From the NCBI GenBank assembly GCA_038148375.1, contig JAYQVH010000009.1, positions 1-64,000 on the forward strand: a stretch of 64,000 nucleotides of DNA. Reading direction: 5' to 3'. Made by a program: the position numbers and the translations under genes. The stretch's first letter is position 1; the number at the start of each line of letters is the position of its first letter. Positions 49,101-57,610 of the stretch are shown piece by piece. The notes below the pieces were generated by a model that searched no databases, was not told the origin of the DNA, and saw only the letters and a list, made by a program, of their open reading frames with translations. The DNA comes from CAWUEX02 sp038148375. GTDB taxonomy: Bacteria; Pseudomonadota; Alphaproteobacteria; Rhodospirillales; Rhodospirillaceae.

Positions 49101-50330
49101 ATGGCCATGCTGAAAACAATCGCGAAATGGCTGGGCATCGCCGTCGGCGTTGCTGTCGTCGCCATCGCGCTCTTTATCGCGTCTGATTGGCGCTACTACA
49201 TGCGCCTGGCGACCTTCGATCGCATGAACAGCATGACCGACGTCGATTGGTATTCCCCACGCGTTCAAATCAATCCGGGTTCACCGCCAGAGATTCCGGT
49301 CTCCGCACCGGCCGAGAGGACCGTGCCGGATGACACGCTGGCCGAGGTCGAAGCCTTCGCGACGAGAACGGAGTCCATGGCGCTGCTTATCTGGCACAAA
49401 GGCGCGATGCAGATGGAATGGTACGGTCCCGGCTTCGACAAAACCTCCTATATGGAGTCCGCGTCGATGCACAAATCGGTCATGGCGCTGCTTTACGGTA
49501 TCGCCATCGATCAGGGTTTCATTCCGTCGGTCGATGAACCTGCGTCGACGTATCTGACGGAATGGCAGGGAGACGAAAGGTCGAACATCACCATCCGTAA
49601 CATGCTGCAGATGGCCCACGGCTTGAGCCGTGCGCCCGGCGGCTTCAGTCCGCTCGGCGACAACATGAAACTCAGCTTGGGCACGGACTGGGGCGGTATC
49701 GCGCTGAAGGCGCCGGCAGAGGATCCGCCGGGGACGATTTTCGCTTATAGCAATTTGAATTCCCAACTGCTCGGTCTTGCATTGCAGCGCGCCGTCGGCA
49801 TGCCTTACGCGGAGTTTCTTGAGACGAATCTGTGGTCGAAGGTCGCGGAGATGCCGGCCTACGCGTGGCTCGACCGCCCGGGCGGTCTGGCCAAGACGTC
49901 GGGCTCTTTGTTCACACCGGCGCGCAACTGGCTGCGTCTCGGACTGCTGCACCTCAATGAGGGAAAAGTCGGTGACGAACAGATTGTGCCGGCGGAGTGG
50001 ATCGCGCAGGTCATCACGCCGTCGCCGACCAATCCCAACTATGGTTTCCAAACCTGGCTCGGCACCGAGTACCGGGAGAAAGTCGATTACGGCAAAGGCG
50101 TCGGCGCCCATGTGCCTCACTCCGAGCCGTTCGAAGTGCGCGACATGGTTTATTTCGACGGTGCAAACGGTCAGAGGGTCTACGTCTCCAAATCAATGGA
50201 TCTGGTCATCGCGCGCACGGGTAAGGGCGGTTTGGATTTTCGCACCGGGGCCTTCCTGTGGGACGAACCGGAACTGCCGAACATGGTGATCCGGGGCATC
50301 CGCCGGCAGGATATGGCGGCCGCGCCATAA
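49101..50330 (+). CDS. CubicO/NylB-type serine hydrolase, copy D
   Basis: A 409-residue paralogue next to copy C, with an N-terminal hydrophobic anchor (about 8-27). The active-site pair is S122-MH-K125 in SASMHKSVMALLYG. The tyrosine motif is YSN in FAYSNLNSQLLG. The C-terminal loop is FDGANGQRVYVSKSMD. Copies A, C and D share SMHK at the active site whereas B has SMAK. The ribosome-binding site AAGGAG is good. It is last of the SDR-C-D run; no T-rich terminator is seen in the following 130 bases. Confidence 0.88.
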   Translation: MAMLKTIAKWLGIAVGVAVVAIALFIASDWRYYMRLATFDRMNSMTDVDWYSPRVQINPGSPPEIPVSAPAERTVPDDTLAEVEAFATRTESMALLIWHKGAMQMEWYGPGFDKTSYMESASMHKSVMALLYGIAIDQGFIPSVDEPASTYLTEWQGDERSNITIRNMLQMAHGLSRAPGGFSPLGDNMKLSLGTDWGGIALKAPAEDPPGTIFAYSNLNSQLLGLALQRAVGMPYAEFLETNLWSKVAEMPAYAWLDRPGGLAKTSGSLFTPARNWLRLGLLHLNEGKVGDEQIVPAEWIAQVITPSPTNPNYGFQTWLGTEYREKVDYGKGVGAHVPHSEPFEVRDMVYFDGANGQRVYVSKSMDLVIARTGKGGLDFRTGAFLWDEPELPNMVIRGIRRQDMAAAP

Positions 50331-50412
50331 TCCTGGGTTGATGTAAGAGGCGTAAAATCGCTGAATCTTCCTGAATTTCAGGTATTTATGCCCTGTTCGC
50401 GCGTCTCTTGAT

Positions 50413-50440
50413 TTGACCGTCTGTTGAAAAGCTTGATACT
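50413..50440 (+). promoter_or_regulatory. Possible promoter for the EAL-like gene
   Basis: TTGACC (50413-50418), 16 bases, then GATACT (50435-50440) in a relatively AT-rich gap. A GGGAGG follows at 50453, just ahead of the ATG at 50462. Matches are 5 of 6 and 4 of 6. Confidence 0.45.
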
Positions 50441-50461
50441 TTTCACCCACTTGGGAGGACA

Positions 50462-50575
50462 ATGGGCGCGCCGGTCTGGGCCTTTTTCAACCTGCAAGAG
50501 AACCCACGCTTCACGGTTAATGGACATCACGTAAATATCGGGAACGGCCACTCACCCGGATATCGGCTACGGTAA
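50462..50575 (+). pseudogene. Probable 5' end of the EAL-like gene in a shifted frame
   Basis: A 37-codon frame from the ATG at 50462, preceded by GGGAGG three bases away, reads MGAPVWAFFNLQENPRF and then TAA at 50573. The frame of the large downstream gene is open from 50535. Skipping one base at the CCCGG near 50555-50559 would join HSP to DIGYGNVAKTAPVG and give a single protein of about 438 residues. This fits a one-base insertion (or sequencing error) or, less likely, a +1 frameshift site. The first in-frame start of the main gene otherwise is a GTG with no good ribosome-binding site. Confidence 0.5.
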
Positions 50576-50594
50576 CGTCGCTAAGACGGCACCC

Positions 50595-51779
50595 GTGGGC
50601 AGCCTGTCTGATCTCGTGCGCGAGCTCGGCAAGTGGCGTGAATCCCCCGTTGCCGATGTAAACTTTATCGTCGTCAGCGTCTCCAGCGCGATGCCGGAGA
50701 ACAAGCGCACCCCTGAACTCGTTGGTCAGATCAAAGATGGCGTGGCCGCTCAGACGCTGACCCGCGGCGGCAAGGCGTTCGAATTGTCCGACTGCGATTT
50801 TGGAATCGTCGTTCAGCTGGGCGAGACATCCATGATCGGTATGGTGCGCGACCTCAAAGTCGACATGTTGCGCACCTTCGAGCGTCACTTCCCCGGCAGT
50901 TTCGGCACCATCGATCAGACCCGCCTGGTTCTCAGTTACGATCTGCAAGGCAATTACCGGTCCGCTGCCGACCGCGTCGCCCGGTACGCCGAAGAAGCCA
51001 ACGAGAAGGCGCAGCCGAAGCAGGGCGGCGGCGGGAAGCTCCGTCCGCTGACCCACGCTGACATCAAGAGCGTCATGCGCGCCTACGAAAAGTTCGGTTC
51101 GGAAAAGTTCATTAAGACCTTCGTGCGCAGCCAGGACGTTTGCCTCGCCGTCGGCGGCGGCAAGCCGGATCCTGTTATGACGGAATACTTCATCAGTATG
51201 GATTTGCTGCGCAAACCGTTGTTCGTCGATGTGGAAATGCGCGGCAGCGGGCGGTTGTTTAACGAGTTCACCCTGGTGCTTGACCAGATCCTGTTGCAGG
51301 CGTTCGACAAGCTCACGCTGGGAGAAATTCGCGTTTCGCTGAACCTCAACGTCGAAAGCGTGTTCACGGAGGCGTTTGAAAATTTCATCGAACGGACTCC
51401 GGAGGAAACCCTTCAGCAGGTGGTGTTCGAGTTCCGCCAGTCCAATATCGTCGAGAACTTCGACGAGTTTCAGGTCGCCCGCGGGCTCATTCGCGCCAAG
51501 GGCTCGCATATCGCGGTCGATCAAATCTTCCCGCAGACCGTCGGCCTGGTCGATCTCGATTTCCTTGGCGCCAGCATGGCCAAGATCCATTGGCGCAACG
51601 GGGCGGAAGAGGTTCTGTGGGAGCGTGAGCGCGCGATCAAGTCCCTGATCGACAATGGAGTCCTTCCGGTCCTCATTCGCGTCGATCAGGAAAAAGCCCT
51701 TGAAGTCGGCGATAAGCTCGGCATCACCATGTATCAGGGCTTCCTGATCGACGATCTGACGAACCCGGAAGCCGAATAA
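50595..51779 (+). CDS. Degenerate EAL-domain-like protein
   Basis: A 394-residue protein from a GTG at 50595, perhaps 438 if joined to the upstream frame. The C-terminal 240 residues follow the order of EAL c-di-GMP phosphodiesterases: LFVDVEMRGSGRLFNEFTL, IRVSLNLNVESVF (for the VSVNLS strand), QQVVFEFRQSNIVENFDEF (for LEITES), IAVDQIFPQTVGLVDLDFLGASMAKI, and ITMYQGFLID (for QGYLF). The EAL signature and most metal ligands are missing, so it probably binds a ligand or a partner without hydrolysing c-di-GMP. The N-terminal 150 residues are unassigned. It lies 62 bases before a PP2C phosphatase, which suggests a common signalling role. Confidence 0.7.
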   Translation: MGSLSDLVRELGKWRESPVADVNFIVVSVSSAMPENKRTPELVGQIKDGVAAQTLTRGGKAFELSDCDFGIVVQLGETSMIGMVRDLKVDMLRTFERHFPGSFGTIDQTRLVLSYDLQGNYRSAADRVARYAEEANEKAQPKQGGGGKLRPLTHADIKSVMRAYEKFGSEKFIKTFVRSQDVCLAVGGGKPDPVMTEYFISMDLLRKPLFVDVEMRGSGRLFNEFTLVLDQILLQAFDKLTLGEIRVSLNLNVESVFTEAFENFIERTPEETLQQVVFEFRQSNIVENFDEFQVARGLIRAKGSHIAVDQIFPQTVGLVDLDFLGASMAKIHWRNGAEEVLWERERAIKSLIDNGVLPVLIRVDQEKALEVGDKLGITMYQGFLIDDLTNPEAE

Positions 51780-51841
51780 TCGCCGGCCGTGCCGTGCGGC
51801 GGTTGACGCGGCACGACTTGTAATGGCTTCCTAGATTCCTC

Positions 51842-54061
51842 ATGCGCATCCAAGCCAAACTTTTTTTCCTTCTTGTGGTCATCGCGGTCTTGCCGCTGGT
51901 TGCGCTCAGTTGGCGGTCGCAGGTCGCGACCGAGCGGCTCGGAATGGCCTTGGCGGAACGGGGCCGCGCCGCTGTCGCCACTCAAGTCGAAAACCAGCTC
52001 CGGCAGGCGGTGTCGCTCGGCGGCACGATTTTGTTTCAAGAGCAGCGGCTGGTCGAACTGACCTTGCGCGTTCAGGCCAACGAGGTCGAGCGCCGGCTGA
52101 GCGCCGCACGCGTGCCGCAACCGGGGCCGATATACTTCAGCGCCGACTTCGAAAGCCGCGCGACATGGCCGCCCGGCACAATGGAGTCGACAGAGCACCT
52201 GCGCGTCAATCCGCAAGGCGCGGCGTCTGCGGTCGCGATATCCCGCGAAGAGCAGGCTTTCTTCCTGCCGCGGGGCACGACACGCGATGTGGTCGCGCCG
52301 TCTTTGCTGCGGCTGTCGACAATGTCGCCGGTTTACCGGCGATTGGAACGCGACGCCGGCTCGTTATTGTTTTGGCAGTTCACCGCGCTCGAGACCGGAT
52401 TGCACTCGGTCTATCCCGGCCACGGCGGTTATCCCGCCGCCTATGATCCGCGCATCCGGCCTTGGTACGGCCTCGCCAAGGCTCGCGGCGAACTGGTGTG
52501 GACGCCGCCGCTGATCGACGCGTCGACGGGGCAGTTGCTGATGACGGCCTCAATGCCCGTGTTTGACGGCGACGGCGCGCTCGCCGGCGTCACCGGAATC
52601 GACGTCCCGGTGTTGTCGGTGCTCGACCGTATTCAAACCCAGTTGCAAATCGATGACGAAGCTGAGGCGTTTATCGTCCGTGTGGCCGAGCCGGTCACCG
52701 ATGTGTTCCAGCCGGGCATGGACGAGATGGCCCAGGAGGTCATCATCGTCGCCTATCGCGGTTATCAATCGCAGGGGAAGACATGGGACTCCGAAATCAC
52801 GACGGAAACGCTGATGGGCGGCAGTCCGGCGTCGCTTGACGTGCTCATCGGTGACCTTACCGCCAAGCGGACCGGTGTGCGCCGCATGCCCTACGAGGGG
52901 CGGGATTCGTTATGGGTCTACAGCGCGCTGCCGCGGCTCGACGCAAGTCTGCTGTATATCGTGCCTTACTCGGACATAGAAAACATGGCTGAGCAGGCCC
53001 AGTCGTTCATTCGCTCGGCGACGGACGATCAGATCCGCGTCGCCGGCGGGGCATCGGTGATCTTGATCATTCTGGTCGGAGGGCTGGCGGTTTTCGCCGC
53101 CCGGTCCGTCACCGAACCGCTGCGCGCCCTGGCGCAGACGGCGACCAAACTGGCTTTCGGCAACCTCGACGCCCAGGCGCCCGTGTACAGCCGCGACGAA
53201 GTCGGCGACGTGGCCAAGGCGTTCAACTCCATGGTGCCGCAACTGCGGGAAAATATGGCCGTGCGGCAGTCGATGGCGCTGGCGTCCGAAGTGCAGCAGA
53301 AATTGCTGCCGGACCGCGCGCCCAAAGTCGAAGGCTTGGATATCGCCGGGCGCAGCCTGTATTGCGATGACACCGGCGGCGATTACTTCGATTACATTCC
53401 GCTGCCGGCCGCGGGCTTTGGACCGCGTCTCGGCGTCGCGGTGGGCGATGTCACCGGCCACGGTGTCGCGTCCGCGCTGACCATGACGACCGTGCGCGCG
53501 CTGCTCCGCGCCAAGGCCCATGAGAACACGTCGCTGGCCACCGTGATGGACGACGTCAACATCCACCTCACCGAAGACGCCACAGGCGGGCGTTTCGTCA
53601 CGCTGGTCTACATGGTGGTGGAACCGCAAACCCGAAACGTAAGATGGGTGAGCGCCGGACACGATCCGATCACCGTTTATGAACCCGTCTCGGACTCCTT
53701 CAGCGAGCTGAAAGGGGAGGACATTCCCCTCGGCGTGCAGGGCAACTGGCACTTCCGCGAGGGTCAGCGCGATGCGTGGTGCGACGGTGCAATCTTGGTG
53801 ATCGGCACCGACGGCGTATGGGAGGCGCGCAACGCTGCCGGTGAAATGTTCGGCAAGGACGCCCTGCGCCAGGTGATCAAGCGCCACGCCCACCGCAGTG
53901 CCGAGACCATTTGCGAGGCGGTCTCCCAGGCACTGGAGGCGTTCCGCGGCGAGGCGGCCTATACGGACGATGTTACCTTGGTGGTGATGAAATTCGTGCC
54001 GAAGGACCAGCCCCGCGAGAGCGTGCCCAAGAGCGCCGCTGACGCGCCCGCGGTACCGTGA
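51842..54061 (+). CDS. Cache-HAMP-PP2C (SpoIIE-type) signalling phosphatase
   Basis: A 739-residue inner-membrane sensor phosphatase. Transmembrane segment 1 is about 6-24; a large periplasmic Cache-type domain follows, with RPWYGLAKARGELVWTPPLIDASTGQLLMTAS and FDGDGALAGVTGIDV. Segment 2 is near 397-415 (ASVILIILVGGLAVFAARS), then HAMP (VTEPLRALAQTATKLAFGNLD). The cytoplasmic phosphatase has LASEVQQKLLPD, DDTGGDYFDYIPL, GDVTGHGVASALTM and YTDDVTLVVMK with the metal-binding Asp present. RsbU-like proteins of this kind dephosphorylate anti-anti-sigma factors; no such partner is in the window. It is coupled (GTGA) to the DUF1489 gene. Confidence 0.93.
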   Translation: MRIQAKLFFLLVVIAVLPLVALSWRSQVATERLGMALAERGRAAVATQVENQLRQAVSLGGTILFQEQRLVELTLRVQANEVERRLSAARVPQPGPIYFSADFESRATWPPGTMESTEHLRVNPQGAASAVAISREEQAFFLPRGTTRDVVAPSLLRLSTMSPVYRRLERDAGSLLFWQFTALETGLHSVYPGHGGYPAAYDPRIRPWYGLAKARGELVWTPPLIDASTGQLLMTASMPVFDGDGALAGVTGIDVPVLSVLDRIQTQLQIDDEAEAFIVRVAEPVTDVFQPGMDEMAQEVIIVAYRGYQSQGKTWDSEITTETLMGGSPASLDVLIGDLTAKRTGVRRMPYEGRDSLWVYSALPRLDASLLYIVPYSDIENMAEQAQSFIRSATDDQIRVAGGASVILIILVGGLAVFAARSVTEPLRALAQTATKLAFGNLDAQAPVYSRDEVGDVAKAFNSMVPQLRENMAVRQSMALASEVQQKLLPDRAPKVEGLDIAGRSLYCDDTGGDYFDYIPLPAAGFGPRLGVAVGDVTGHGVASALTMTTVRALLRAKAHENTSLATVMDDVNIHLTEDATGGRFVTLVYMVVEPQTRNVRWVSAGHDPITVYEPVSDSFSELKGEDIPLGVQGNWHFREGQRDAWCDGAILVIGTDGVWEARNAAGEMFGKDALRQVIKRHAHRSAETICEAVSQALEAFRGEAAYTDDVTLVVMKFVPKDQPRESVPKSAADAPAVP

Positions 54062-54480
54062 CTTTGCATCTGCTCAAGCTCGCCGTCGGGATCGAACATC
54101 TCGACGATCTGAAGGCGCGCCAGAATAAGTTCGTCAGCGCGTCCGGCAATTATCAGCACACCACGCGCATGTTTCCGAAACGCGAGGCGGAACTGCTCGA
54201 TGGCGGGTCGATGTATTGGGTGATCAAGCGCCTGGTCACGGTGCGTCAGCCGATCCTCGCGCTGCACCGGGAGACCGATCCCAACGGCCGTGGCTATTGC
54301 CTGATCGAGCTTGCACCCAAGCACATCCTGGTCGCGCCGCAGCGCAAACGCCCGTTTCAGGGCTGGCGCTACTACAAGCCCGAAGACGCGCCCGCCGATC
54401 TCGATTCCCAGGACGGCTACATCGATCCCGACATGCCCGACGACATGCGCGCCGAGCTCAGCCGGATCGGGTTGATATAG
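54058..54480 (+). CDS. DUF1489 protein
   Basis: A 140-residue cytosolic protein of DUF1489, a family largely confined to alphaproteobacteria and of unknown function. Typical stretches are LHLLKLAVGIEHLDDL, HTTRMFPKREAELLDGGSMYWVIKR and RPFQGWRYYKPEDAPAD. It begins with GTG inside the stop of the PP2C gene (GTGA overlap), so it is translated with it. The coupling to a signalling phosphatase may be chance, as the gene is found in varied surroundings. Confidence 0.93.
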   Translation: MTLHLLKLAVGIEHLDDLKARQNKFVSASGNYQHTTRMFPKREAELLDGGSMYWVIKRLVTVRQPILALHRETDPNGRGYCLIELAPKHILVAPQRKRPFQGWRYYKPEDAPADLDSQDGYIDPDMPDDMRAELSRIGLI

Positions 54481-54509
54481 CCCGCCAACCAATTGGGTTG
54501 ATCTGACAC

Positions 54510-55364
54510 CTACATAATCTCCGGATGCTCATGCTTGGGCTGCAGGCATTTCTCAAACGCCTCCGCCGGGGCCGCATCGTGATCCCAGAACTTGGCGATG
54601 ATACGCCGGCCTGTGAGGCCGTTGGTTTCATCGGTGCACAGCCACACCGCCGGCGGCACAATGACGTCGCCGGGTAGAATCCGGTTGCCGCGCGTGCCGA
54701 CGTCACCTTCCACCATCGTCTGCGGAATGAAGTCCGTGTCCGACGCGCCGCCGGGGAGCAGAATGTTGACGTCGACGCCGTGCTCCGCCAGTTCCCGTGC
54801 CCACACGATATGCGCCGTTTCCAGCCCGGCCTTCGACGCGCCGTACGGCGACAGGGCATTGCCGATCATCGTCGTCAGGCTGGTCGAGATGCTGAACACC
54901 TTGCCGAACTTCTGCTTCATCAGGTGCGGAACGGTCGCTTTGGTCATTTGAAAGGCGCCGGTCAGATTGGTGTCGATGACCGACCGCCACGCCTCCACCG
55001 GGACGTCCCAGAACGGCGTTGACGGCCCGCCGCGCATGTCGATGCGGTATTCCCGGCTGCCGCGTCCGGCATTGTTGATCAGCACGTCGATGCGCGCATA
55101 GGCCTTCAAAGTTTCATCGACCGTGCGCTGACAATCGTCCCAGTCGCGCACATCGGCCTGCAGCGTGATGCAGTGGCCGGGCCCGGCGATGGCCTCGGCT
55201 TTCTTCTGAACGTCTTTCAGCTTGTCCGGCGCGCGGCTTGCGGTCAGCGCAACCTTGGCGCCGCCGGCCAGCAGTTTTTCGGCGATGAACCAGCCGAAAC
55301 CGCGGCTGCCGCCCGTAATCAGCACGACGCGGTCCTTTAGGGATGAATGCAACAGATCCGACAT
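54510..55364 (-). CDS. Short-chain dehydrogenase/reductase
   Basis: A 284-residue SDR with the cofactor motif VVLITGGSRGFGWFIAE, a downstream TASRAPDKLKDVQ, LINNAGRGSREYRI, FSISTSLTTMIG with the catalytic Ser and SPYGASKAGLETA with Y-x3-K. An inserted segment (REYRIDMRGGPSTPFWDV) follows NNAG, and DVNILLPGGASDTDF stands where VNxxxPG is expected. The C-terminal part ends PKHEHPEIM without the usual VDGG, having TGRRIIAKFWD instead. The ATG at 55364 opens the domain; a frame to 55436 is not supported. Substrate unknown. Divergent from the TPR-GT41 gene. Confidence 0.9.
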   Translation of the reverse strand: MSDLLHSSLKDRVVLITGGSRGFGWFIAEKLLAGGAKVALTASRAPDKLKDVQKKAEAIAGPGHCITLQADVRDWDDCQRTVDETLKAYARIDVLINNAGRGSREYRIDMRGGPSTPFWDVPVEAWRSVIDTNLTGAFQMTKATVPHLMKQKFGKVFSISTSLTTMIGNALSPYGASKAGLETAHIVWARELAEHGVDVNILLPGGASDTDFIPQTMVEGDVGTRGNRILPGDVIVPPAVWLCTDETNGLTGRRIIAKFWDHDAAPAEAFEKCLQPKHEHPEIM

Positions 55365-55501
55365 ATTTGCCCCACTCTCAGGTCTTTTCATTCGAGGTAT
55401 CTGCGCTACTGTGGCGTCCGGTGTCCATCGTGTCACGACGCAGCGGCGGCCCGCTATGCGTCAGGGCCACCGTGTGAACAGTCTCAGCAGTCCCGTCCAA
55501 A

Positions 55502-57610
55502 ATGACCGATCACGATCAACTGAAATCAGACGCAGACACGGCATTCCGCGCTGGCCGCCTGGCTGACGCGCGCGCTCTCTATGAAGAGGCGCTGCGCGCC
55601 CGGCCGGACTGGGTCGCCGTTCATAACAATCTCGCCATGGCGCTGCGTGCATTGGGGGGCACCGATGAAGCGGAATCGCATTTCCGTTCGGCGATCGATC
55701 TCGACCCAGATCAAACCGGTGCGCTCAGCAACCTTGGGGCGCTGCTGATCGAGCGGGGCAACCTCGCCGACGCCCGCGCAGCGCTGGATCGCGCAATGGC
55801 CCTCGCGCCTGACCAAGCCGGCATCAACTACAACTGCGGGCTGCTCGCGGCGGCCAGCGACGAGCCGCAAGCAGCGGCAGACTTTTTCGAGGCGGCCCTC
55901 GCTGCCAATCCCGGCTATGCACCGGCATATGCAAATCTCGGTATCGCGTACCGCCAGCTGGACCGCCTGGACGAGGCCGAGGCTGCTTTGCGCCGCGCGA
56001 TAGACGTCGATCCAAACTTGTTTGAAGCCCATCTGAATCTGTCTACTGTATTGATGAGTGGGTCTGCCGCGTCTCAAGACGAAGCCCATGCGTCCTGCCA
56101 GCGGGCGCTCGAACTCAAACCGGACTCCCCTCAAGCGCATTACAACATGGGTAATGCGCTGGTCCGCGCGCATGACTACCAGGCCGCGTTAGACCATTAC
56201 GAACATGCGTTGACGCTCGACCCCGAACACGCGGGCGCCGCGAACAACCGCTTACGGCCGCTGAGCGCGCTTGGCCGGTTCGATGACATGATTGAGACTT
56301 TACGCAGAGCCATCCGTATTGATCCGGAAACTCCCGAGTGGCACAGCAATCTGGTGTTGCGCGGTCAGTACGATCCCAACGCAACCGCCAAGTCTCTGTT
56401 CAGCGCGGCGCGAACATGGAACGAGGCGTTCAAACCGTCTGAGCCGCCGGTCCTGGCCAACGTTCCGGCAGACCCAGACCGCCGGTTGCGGATCGGGTTT
56501 GTATCCGGAAATTTCGCAGGGCATCCCGTCGGGTACTTCGTTCTGCCCGTGCTCACCGCCCATGACCGCGATCAATTCGAGATGATGTGCTACGCCTCGC
56601 TAGTGAATGGCGATGCGATTACGCATGACATCATGTCCGCCGCTGATTCGTGGATTCCGGTTCGCAGAGACAGCGATGCCGATCTTGTCCAGCGCATTCG
56701 TGATGACAAGATCGACATTCTTGTCGACTTGGATGGCCATTCGAATGGCGGCCGCTTGGGGGTCTTCGCCCGGCGCGCGGCTCCCCTTCAGGTCACGTGG
56801 GCTGGATACGCCGGCACCACCGGTATCGATGCCATGGACTACCTCATCACGGATCGGCGCGAAACACCGGACGCCGACTTACCGTATGTGTCAGAGCAGC
56901 CCGTCTACATGCCGGGGAATTACGTAACGGTAGCGCCGTTTCAGGATGCGCCGGACGTCGGCACAGCGCGCGGCGCGGATGGGGCCGTGACCTTTGGCTG
57001 TTTCAATAACCTCGACAAAGTCAACGACGGCGTTATCGCGGTGTGGGCGCGCATTCTCAACGCCGTGCACAACAGCCGCCTTTGCCTGATCACCGAACAT
57101 CTCGCCGATCCCGCTGTGGCCGGGCGCACCGCCGCAGCATTTGTAGGTCACGGCATACGCGGCGACCGGCTTGATCTTTGCGGCAAGCGGCCGCACGTGG
57201 AACTGCTCGCCGCGTACAACCAAATCGACATCGCGCTCGATCCGTTTCCCTATTCGGGCGGCCTGACGACGCTCGAAGCGCTGTGGATGGGCACTCCGGT
57301 GATCACCCGGGGCGACGGTGACCGTTTCGCCGGACGCCACAGCGTGACGCACCTGACCGCCGTCGGCGTGCCGGAGCTGATCGCCAAGGACGCCGACGAT
57401 TACGTCGCCCGTGCCGTCGCGCTGGCTAACGATCCGGACCGTCGCGCCCGCTACCACGCCACCCTGCGCGAGCAGATGCGCGCCAGCCCGGCCTGTGACG
57501 GCGAGGGATTCACGCGGGCGCTCGAGCGCGCCTGCCGAATCATGTGGCGGCGGGCCTGTGCCGGTGAGCCGCCGGCGCCCATCACCGAGGGTGATTTACG
57601 GCCCGGTTAA
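55502..57610 (+). CDS. TPR and O-GlcNAc-transferase-like (GT41) protein
   Basis: A 702-residue protein. Residues 1-290 are about eight TPR repeats (for example TGALSNLGALLIERGNLADARAALDRAM). From about 318 is a GT41 (O-GlcNAc transferase, SPINDLY-like) catalytic region: LRIGFVSGNFAGHPVGYFVLP, DILVDLDGHSNGGRLGVFARRAAPLQVTWAGYAGTTG, VTFGCFNNLDKVNDGVIAVWARIL, FPYSGGLTTLEALWMGTPVITRGGDRF-type end with GRHSVTHL. Such enzymes modify Ser/Thr of intracellular or flagellar proteins in bacteria. It is flanked by divergent SDR and convergent DMT exporter, with no flagellar gene in the window. Confidence 0.94.
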   Translation: MTDHDQLKSDADTAFRAGRLADARALYEEALRARPDWVAVHNNLAMALRALGGTDEAESHFRSAIDLDPDQTGALSNLGALLIERGNLADARAALDRAMALAPDQAGINYNCGLLAAASDEPQAAADFFEAALAANPGYAPAYANLGIAYRQLDRLDEAEAALRRAIDVDPNLFEAHLNLSTVLMSGSAASQDEAHASCQRALELKPDSPQAHYNMGNALVRAHDYQAALDHYEHALTLDPEHAGAANNRLRPLSALGRFDDMIETLRRAIRIDPETPEWHSNLVLRGQYDPNATAKSLFSAARTWNEAFKPSEPPVLANVPADPDRRLRIGFVSGNFAGHPVGYFVLPVLTAHDRDQFEMMCYASLVNGDAITHDIMSAADSWIPVRRDSDADLVQRIRDDKIDILVDLDGHSNGGRLGVFARRAAPLQVTWAGYAGTTGIDAMDYLITDRRETPDADLPYVSEQPVYMPGNYVTVAPFQDAPDVGTARGADGAVTFGCFNNLDKVNDGVIAVWARILNAVHNSRLCLITEHLADPAVAGRTAAAFVGHGIRGDRLDLCGKRPHVELLAAYNQIDIALDPFPYSGGLTTLEALWMGTPVITRGDGDRFAGRHSVTHLTAVGVPELIAKDADDYVARAVALANDPDRRARYHATLREQMRASPACDGEGFTRALERACRIMWRRACAGEPPAPITEGDLRPG

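Noticed and set aside
50517..51590. Leftward open frame of 357 codons opposite the EAL-like gene
   Set aside because: Antisense shadow; no motif, no ribosome-binding site, and the opposite strand shows domain order.
52910..53893. Leftward open frame of 327 codons opposite the PP2C phosphatase
   Set aside because: Lies wholly opposite conserved HAMP and PP2C motifs and has no protein features.
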